A stretch of 64,000 bases of DNA from Zoogloea dura (GTDB lineage Bacteria > Pseudomonadota > Gammaproteobacteria > Burkholderiales > Rhodocyclaceae), in NCBI RefSeq assembly GCF_012927165.1, contig NZ_JABBGA010000019.1, forward strand, positions 42,919 to 106,918, in the 5' to 3' direction. The notes beneath the pieces are model-generated. The model did not search any database, was not told where the DNA came from, and was given only the letters and a program-made list of their open reading frames with translations. Shown piece by piece: positions 59,022 through 64,000 of this stretch. Made by a program: the position numbers and the translations under genes. The stretch's first letter is position 1, and every line of letters starts with the position of its first letter.

Positions 59022-60479
59022 TCACAGCTTGATGCAGATGTTCTTGAGCTCGGTGTAGAACTCAAGGGAGTGAACGCCGCCTTCACGGCCGATGCCGGAC
59101 TGCTTGGCGCCGCCGAAGGCGGTGCGCAGGTCGCGCAGGAACCAGCTGTTGACCCAGGCGATGCCTACTTCCATCTGCTGGGCGACGCGGTTGGCACGGG
59201 ACACGTTGGTGGTCCAGATGGCGGTGGCCAGGCCATATACGTTGTCGTTGGCCTTCTCGAGCACTTCCTCCTCGGTGTCGAAGGGGGCGATGTGGCAGCA
59301 GGGGCCGAAGATCTCTTCCTTGATGACGCGGGCGGTCTCGGGCAGGCCGGTCCAGATGGTGGGCTGGACCCAGCAGCCATCCTTGAGGTGGTCCGGCATG
59401 TCCGGGATGCCGCCGCCGGTGACCACGGTGGCGCCGTCCTCGACGGCGATCCGCATGTAGGACAGCACCTTGTTCTGGTGCTCCTTGCTGACCAGGGGGC
59501 CCATGTTGGTGGCGGGGTCCTCGGGGACGCCGATCTTGAGGTTCTCGGCACCGGCCTTCATGGCGGCGACGAACTTGTCGAAGATGGGACGTTCCACGTA
59601 GACCCGCTCGGTGCCCAGGCAGACCTGGCCGCAGTTGGCGAAGCAGGAGCGCAGGGTGCCTTCGATGGCCGCGTCGAAATCGGCATCGGCGAACACGATG
59701 GCGGCGTTCTTGCCGCCCATCTCCAGGGAGATCGGGCGGGAGCCGTTGGCGGCGGCCTTCATGATGATCTCGCCGGTGCGGGTCTCGCCCGTGAAGGTGA
59801 GGGCGTTGACGTCCGGGTGGGTGGTGAGGAATTCACCCGCGGAGTTCGGGCCGAAACCATGGACGACGTTGTAAACCCCCTTCGGGATCCCGACCTTGTT
59901 CATGACTTCGCCGAGCAGCGTGGCGGTGCGGGGGGTCTCTTCGGACGGCTTGACCACCACGGTGTTGCCACAGGCGAGCGCAGGGCCGACCTTCCAGGTC
60001 ATCAGCAGCAGGGGCAGGTTCCACGGGCAGATCACGCCGACCACGCCGACCGGGGAACGGTAGGTGTAGTTGATGGCGGTGCTGCCGTCGGGGGTGGCCG
60101 TTTCGAAGAACTCACCGGAGACGTTCTTCACCATGTCGGCGAAGGCCTTGAAGTTGGAGGCGCCGCGGGGAATGTCGATGTGGGAGGCGAGGCTGCGGGG
60201 CTTGCCCGTATCGGCGCATTCCGCTTCCAGGAATTCGTCGAAGCGGTTGTTGATCTCGGCGACCAGGGCTTCGAGCAGATCAACGCGCTGGTTCAGGGTC
60301 ATCTTGCCCCAGGGGCCCTTGAGGGCGGCCTGGGCAGCGGCGACCGCCGCATCCACTTCGGCCTTGCCGGCTTCCGCGACCTGGCCGATCACGGCGTTGT
60401 TGATCGGATTGCGGTTTTCGAACCAGCGGTCGGTGGAGACGTACTCGCCGTTGATGAAGTTGAGGATTTCTTTTTGCAT
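59022..60479 (-). CDS. dmpC/xylG: 2-hydroxymuconic semialdehyde dehydrogenase
   Basis: A 485-aa aldehyde dehydrogenase: ICPWNLPLLLMTWKVGPALA, catalytic Glu in SLEMGGKN, catalytic Cys in NCGQVCLGTERVYV, and EEIFGPCC. Length and neighbours identify the HMS dehydrogenase of the meta pathway, oxidising the catechol 2,3-dioxygenase product to 4-oxalocrotonate with NAD+. Follows C23O by 58 bp. Confidence 0.92.
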   Translation of the reverse strand: MQKEILNFINGEYVSTDRWFENRNPINNAVIGQVAEAGKAEVDAAVAAAQAALKGPWGKMTLNQRVDLLEALVAEINNRFDEFLEAECADTGKPRSLASHIDIPRGASNFKAFADMVKNVSGEFFETATPDGSTAINYTYRSPVGVVGVICPWNLPLLLMTWKVGPALACGNTVVVKPSEETPRTATLLGEVMNKVGIPKGVYNVVHGFGPNSAGEFLTTHPDVNALTFTGETRTGEIIMKAAANGSRPISLEMGGKNAAIVFADADFDAAIEGTLRSCFANCGQVCLGTERVYVERPIFDKFVAAMKAGAENLKIGVPEDPATNMGPLVSKEHQNKVLSYMRIAVEDGATVVTGGGIPDMPDHLKDGCWVQPTIWTGLPETARVIKEEIFGPCCHIAPFDTEEEVLEKANDNVYGLATAIWTTNVSRANRVAQQMEVGIAWVNSWFLRDLRTAFGGAKQSGIGREGGVHSLEFYTELKNICIKL

Positions 60480-60537
60480 TGTCGTGGTGTCCTGTTTCTT
60501 GGGGAGGGAGGGAGCGTCTGCGGGGACTGCGGTGGGG

Positions 60538-61467
60538 TCAGCTCACGACGGACAGGAAGCGCTCGTTGAGCTTCCGGTCGTGGTAGAAGATGCCGGTCCC
60601 GACTTCCTCGAAGGTCCAGGTCAGCGGCTTGTGGTCCGGGTAGGTGTCATATCCGCCTGAGAAGGTCTCGAAGCGGTTGCCCGAGGGATCGAAGGCATAG
60701 ATGGTGGTGCCGCGGGTGATGCCGTGGCGGGTGGGGCCGATGTCGATGGACACTTTGTTCATCGACATCATGTCTGCCGCGCGCAGGACCTGCTCCCAGC
60801 TTTGCAGCAGGAAGGACAGGTGGTGCAGCTTGGCCGGCTCGGGGTGAAGGACGAAGGCCAGGTCGTGGGCCTTGTGGGAGCACGAGACGAAGATGGCAAG
60901 CAGCGCCACGCCATCTTCCATCAGGACCTGTTCGACGAGATGGAAGCCAAGGACTTCCGTCAGGAGCTTGAGGGCGCCTTCGATGTCCGGGCCGTAGAGC
61001 AGGCAGTGATCGAAGCGGACGGGCGCAATGCCTTGTTCCGCCTGGGGTGTCCACGGGTCGGGGTTGACGTAGGGCTGGCCGTTGCCGATATCGGTCTTGT
61101 CGGCATACAGCTCCATGATGTGCCCGGTGGGCAGGGTGAAGCGGACGCGTTCACCGGTTTCCAGAAGATCGCCGGCCTGCAGGCGCTCCGTGCTTATGCC
61201 GTAGGCCTTGAGGTCGGCATCGAGCTTTTCCAGGGTTGCGCGGTCGCGGACCTTGAATCCGATGAAGTCCATGCCGGCCGAGTCTGCTTCGCGCAGGATC
61301 ACGCTGTGGTGGTCGCGCTCGTCCCAGGCCTTGAGATAGACGCGCCCCGAGCTGTCCCGACCGGTTTCGATGAGGCCGAGAACGCGGGTATAGAAGTCGA
61401 CGCTCTCATCCAGGTCAAGTGCACGCACCTGGACGTGGCCAGGGCGCATGACGCCTGTGGTAGTCAT
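60538..61467 (-). CDS. dmpB/xylE: Catechol 2,3-dioxygenase
   Basis: A 309-aa two-domain type I extradiol dioxygenase, matching the 307-309-aa XylE/DmpB length. Iron ligands His (RFDHCLLYG), His (KLHHLSFLL) and Glu (NRFETFSGG), plus acid-base His in the RHGITRGTTIY segment. Cleaves catechol to 2-hydroxymuconic semialdehyde. GAGGAG precedes the ATG. First gene of the operon. Confidence 0.95.
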   Translation of the reverse strand: MTTTGVMRPGHVQVRALDLDESVDFYTRVLGLIETGRDSSGRVYLKAWDERDHHSVILREADSAGMDFIGFKVRDRATLEKLDADLKAYGISTERLQAGDLLETGERVRFTLPTGHIMELYADKTDIGNGQPYVNPDPWTPQAEQGIAPVRFDHCLLYGPDIEGALKLLTEVLGFHLVEQVLMEDGVALLAIFVSCSHKAHDLAFVLHPEPAKLHHLSFLLQSWEQVLRAADMMSMNKVSIDIGPTRHGITRGTTIYAFDPSGNRFETFSGGYDTYPDHKPLTWTFEEVGTGIFYHDRKLNERFLSVVS

Positions 61468-61852
61468 TTTGTCTCCTCACTGTTGTGATGGTGTTTTGTT
61501 TGTTATGTGCAGCTTCTGATGAAGACGGTCTGCGCCGTATCCGGACCCGGATGGGAGGAGGCCCGGACTAGGGAGGGCGGCCGACCGTCTTCCCGGACAA
61601 GATTAGATTTACTGCCGTAACGGCAATATCCGGTTTGTTGGGGATCGATATCCGCTTATCAATGAAGCCGTGCGCTCTGCAGAATGGATATAAATCGCGA
61701 AGAAAGCGGATATATCCCCGCTGTGTGGGGCTTCTATCATCTTCATGTCGGATACCGGGCACAGGCTGTGCACCAGTATTTCAAGGTCTCGGGAAGTGAC
61801 TAATAAGGATCAGGCGGGCAGCCGACACGCTACGCCCAATGGAGACAAGACT
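61468..61852. other. 385-bp divergent promoter region
   Basis: Between C23O (minus) and the BenC-like gene (plus). It contains a dyad TGCCG-TAA-CGGCA at 61613-61625 and inverted GATATCCGC / GCGGATATA elements (around 61649 and 61707). No sigma-54 motif was found. The 64-codon minus frame here lacks a ribosome site and is not called. Confidence 0.5.
61613..61625. promoter_or_regulatory. Dyad in the C23O/BenC control region
   Basis: TGCCGTAACGGCA, 5-bp arms with 3-bp spacer, in an AT-rich context. A possible regulator site; no regulator gene is adjacent. Confidence 0.4.
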
Positions 61853-62863
61853 ATGAGTTATACGATTGCCCTGAATTTCGAGGACGGGGTGTCCCGCTTC
61901 ATTACCTGCAGCCCTTCGGAGACTGTTGCCGATGCCGCCTACAGACAGGGCATCAACGTGCCGATCGACTGTCGTGACGGCGCATGTGGGACCTGCAAGT
62001 GCTTTGCCGAGGTGGGTGAGTTCGTCATGGGGGACTACATCGAGGATGCCCTCAGCGAAGCCGAGGCCAAGGAGGGCTATGTGCTGACGTGCCAGATGCG
62101 TCCGAAGAGCGACTGTGTCGTGCTGGTGCCGGCTTCGTCGGCGGTCTGCAATACCAAGCAGGGTGGCTATGCGACAAAGGTCCGGGAAGTGCGCCGTCTT
62201 TCAGACAGCACCTTCTCCCTGATCCTGGAGGGGAGCGAGCTGAACAAGCTGAGCTTCCTGCCCGGCCAGTACGCCAATGTCCAGGTGCCCGGCCATGGTG
62301 TCCACCGCGCCTATTCGTTCAGTTCCACGGTGAGGGAGGGGGTGGTGTCCTTCCTGATCCGCAATGTGCCTGGTGGCCTGATGAGCGGCTTCCTCAGCGG
62401 CCAGGCCGCGCCGGGCATGGACATGCAGCTGGTGGGGCCGCTCGGCAGCTTCTATCTCAGGGAGATCCGCCGGCCCGTGTTGATGCTCGCGGGGGGGACC
62501 GGCCTGGCTCCCTTCCTGGCAATGCTCGACAGGATCGTTGCCAGCGGTGGCAGCGCTCATCCCATCCACCTCATCTATGGCGTCAATACCGACCGTGACG
62601 TGGTCGAGATTGATCGTCTCGAAGCCTTCGCTTCCATCCTGCCCAACTTCACCTACGCGGTTTGTGTAGTCGATGCGGGCAGTGTCCAGCCCCGCAAGGG
62701 CTATGTGACCCAGCACATCGAACCGGCCCAGCTCAATGACGGCGATGTGGACATCTACCTCTGCGGCCCCCCGCCGATGGTCGAAGCCGTTTCCGGCTTT
62801 CTCAAGGAGCGCAACGTCCAGTCTGCCTCCTTCCATTACGAGAAGTTTGCTGCCAGCACCTGA
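61853..62863 (+). CDS. benC: Benzoate/toluate 1,2-dioxygenase-type reductase (BenC/XylZ)
   Basis: 336 aa from ATG 61853 (GGAGAC upstream), the normal BenC/XylZ length. N-terminal plant-type 2Fe-2S ferredoxin (DCRDGACGTCKC with the fourth Cys in LTCQM), FAD domain (HRAYSFSS) and NAD domain (LAGGTGLAPFLAML, CGPPPMVEAV), ending FHYEKFA as in BenC. Passes electrons from NADH to a ring-hydroxylating oxygenase. The alpha and beta oxygenase subunits and cis-diol dehydrogenase are not adjacent in the window, so it is an orphan here. Confidence 0.9.
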   Translation: MSYTIALNFEDGVSRFITCSPSETVADAAYRQGINVPIDCRDGACGTCKCFAEVGEFVMGDYIEDALSEAEAKEGYVLTCQMRPKSDCVVLVPASSAVCNTKQGGYATKVREVRRLSDSTFSLILEGSELNKLSFLPGQYANVQVPGHGVHRAYSFSSTVREGVVSFLIRNVPGGLMSGFLSGQAAPGMDMQLVGPLGSFYLREIRRPVLMLAGGTGLAPFLAMLDRIVASGGSAHPIHLIYGVNTDRDVVEIDRLEAFASILPNFTYAVCVVDAGSVQPRKGYVTQHIEPAQLNDGDVDIYLCGPPPMVEAVSGFLKERNVQSASFHYEKFAAST

Positions 62864-62870
62864 ACGCTGA

Positions 62871-62899
62871 GGATACCCATCTCTATCACATGGGTATCC
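62871..62899 (+). terminator. Hairpin after benC
   Basis: GGATACCCAT and ATGGGTATCC arms, 10 bp perfect, 9-nt loop, followed by a mildly T-rich stretch; 7 bp after the benC stop. Confidence 0.7.
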
Positions 62900-63092
62900 G
62901 ATTGTTCTTTCCGCTACGCGTCCCTTCCCCAGGCCACTGGCCTGTGGACCGCGTGCGTGCGGGGTTCCTGTTCCTGTCATGCCGATTGATGGGCGCCTGT
63001 TTGCGCGCCTGCTCGGCACGCTAATCGATGCGCCGGGAGCGTGCGGCCAGATTGCCGGGCTCCCGGGCAAATAAACAGTTGAGGGGTCACCG

Positions 63093-64000
63093 ATGTCATC
63101 AACCACAAAGACCAACCCATTCACCCAGGAGACCGGCATCATCAACCTGGGTGGGATAGACGCGATCGTGCGGCTGACGCTGGACCAGGTGCGCACGGAC
63201 GCGCGTCGGGGTCTCAAGACCGGGATGTTCGTCTCGGGCTACCGGGGCTCCCCGGTAGGCATGCTGGACGCAGCGCTGATCAAGCAGCAGAAACACCTGC
63301 TCGAACAGAACATCCACTTCGTGGACGGCATCAACGAAGACCTGGCCGCCACCGCCGTGTGGGGCACCCAGATGCTGCACACCGTGGGCGGCCAGAAGTT
63401 CGACGGGGTCACCGGCCTGTGGTACGGCAAGGCCCCGGGCGTGGACCGCTCCGGTGATGCCCTCAAACACGCCAACTACACCGGCATCGGCAAGAACGGT
63501 GGCGTGCTCGCCATCGTCGGCGACGACCCCAGCTGCAAGAGCTCGTCCCTCGCCAGCCAGAGCGAACCCATGCTCTTTCACGTCGGCATCCCCTCCCTCT
63601 ACCCGGGCAACGTCCAGGAGATCCTCGACCTGGGCCTGCACGGCTACAACCTGTCGCGCATGGCCGGTGTGTGGATGGGCATGAAGATCGTCACCAACGT
63701 CGCCGACGGCACCGGCAGCGCCCTGGTCTCCCCCGAGCGGCTCAACTTCGTCACCCCCGACCTGGAATTCGACGGCCAGCTGTTCACCCCGCGCATGAAC
63801 CTCGGCATGAACGTGCGCGCCGACGCCCTCGAGATGGAGCAATCCCTCTACACCCGGCGCCTCGAAGTGGTGAAGCGCTACGCCCGCGCCAACAAGCTCA
63901 ACAACATCGTCTTCGAGAACCGCGACGCCTGGCTCGGCATCCTCACCGCCGGCAAGACCTACAACGACCTCAAGCAGGCCTTCCTCGAGATGGGCCTGGA
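63093..64000 (+). CDS. Indolepyruvate ferredoxin oxidoreductase-type protein, partial (N-terminal ~302 aa)
   Basis: ATG 63093 with GAGGGG upstream; open to the window end. N-terminal thiamine-enzyme segment: GMFVSGYRGSPVGMLD, HFVDGINEDLAATAVWGTQ, GLWYGKAPGVDRSGDALKHAN, GDDPSCKSSSLASQSE. This is the fused-type indolepyruvate ferredoxin oxidoreductase that oxidatively decarboxylates aryl-pyruvates to arylacetyl-CoA. Codon usage is extremely C-biased, suggesting high expression. Confidence 0.88.
   Translation, partial: MSSTTKTNPFTQETGIINLGGIDAIVRLTLDQVRTDARRGLKTGMFVSGYRGSPVGMLDAALIKQQKHLLEQNIHFVDGINEDLAATAVWGTQMLHTVGGQKFDGVTGLWYGKAPGVDRSGDALKHANYTGIGKNGGVLAIVGDDPSCKSSSLASQSEPMLFHVGIPSLYPGNVQEILDLGLHGYNLSRMAGVWMGMKIVTNVADGTGSALVSPERLNFVTPDLEFDGQLFTPRMNLGMNVRADALEMEQSLYTRRLEVVKRYARANKLNNIVFENRDAWLGILTAGKTYNDLKQAFLEMGL

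Noticed and set aside
58992..60569. A 525-codon plus-strand frame opposite the HMS dehydrogenase
   Set aside because: The minus strand encodes a complete aldehyde dehydrogenase with catalytic Glu and Cys.
61568..61762. A 64-codon minus-strand frame in the C23O/benC gap
   Set aside because: No ribosome site, no homology recognised, and it overlaps inverted repeats and the probable divergent promoters.

Overview
This window is high-GC DNA, mostly C/G at third codon positions, densely packed with genes on both strands. It looks like chromosomal DNA of a metabolically versatile, respiring betaproteobacterium. The mix of nitrous-oxide-reductase accessory genes, intracellular PHA depolymerase, PQQ alcohol oxidation, several c-type cytochromes and two aromatic meta-cleavage modules fits the Rhodocyclales (Thauera, Azoarcus, Zoogloea and relatives). 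That placement is an inference from gene content, not from a phylogenetic marker. No rRNA, tRNA, transposase, integrase or CRISPR array was seen.

Layout. (1) 1-5.7 kb: a large RTX protein with a lipase-type domain (C-terminus outside the window), a two-TM membrane protein and a GT4 glycosyltransferase, all on minus. (2) 6-11.4 kb: patatin phospholipase, a GST divergent from PHA depolymerase across two mirror-image sigma-54-like promoters, and a chemoreceptor. A 140-bp palindromic element and a second repeat patch follow. (3) 11.9-18.6 kb: an FMN 2-hydroxyacid dehydrogenase, then an iron block (PiuC-type hydroxylase, TonB receptor, Fe3+-binding protein, two Fur boxes), then a WYL regulator divergent from a VOC protein across two identical operators. 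(4) 18.6-29.2 kb: a three-gene operon (two membrane proteins plus a large patatin) divergent from a LuxR regulator, then bestrophin, small and secreted proteins, fatty-acid cis/trans isomerase and a GNAT enzyme. (5) 29.3-34.9 kb: a PQQ alcohol dehydrogenase with pentapeptide protein and cytochrome c, divergent from a histidine kinase, response regulator and cytochrome c that follow a consensus sigma-54 promoter. (6) 35-39.5 kb: an extradiol dioxygenase, class II aldolase-fold decarboxylase candidate and AAHS transporter, divergent from a LysR regulator. (7) 39.6-46.9 kb: two AcoR-type sigma-54 activators flank quinoprotein-associated genes (two cytochromes c, an MxaJ-like binding protein, a beta-propeller protein), with three sigma-54 promoter candidates. 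(8) 47-51.1 kb: PepD, an FNR-box-preceded cytochrome c5 lipoprotein, six tandem 82-bp repeats, and an M23-like protein overlapping a secreted protein. (9) 51.1-55.8 kb: nosDFYL, two small genes and a second NosL-like gene, without nosZ or nosR. (10) 56-62.9 kb: a catechol meta-cleavage operon (C23O, HMS dehydrogenase, hydratase, decarboxylase, AAHS transporter) divergent from a BenC/XylZ-type reductase. (11) 63.1 kb to the end: start of an indolepyruvate ferredoxin oxidoreductase-type gene.

How the genes work together. Regions 5 and 7 probably form one periplasmic alcohol-oxidation regulon: quinoprotein to cytochrome c electron flow, under sigma-54 activators and a two-component system. Regions 6 and 10 are two ring-cleavage modules that could connect: 3-carboxylated catechols such as 2,3-dihydroxybenzoate would be cleaved and decarboxylated by module 6 into intermediates that module 10 oxidises. 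Regions 8 and 9 carry FNR/Dnr-like sites consistent with denitrifying growth.
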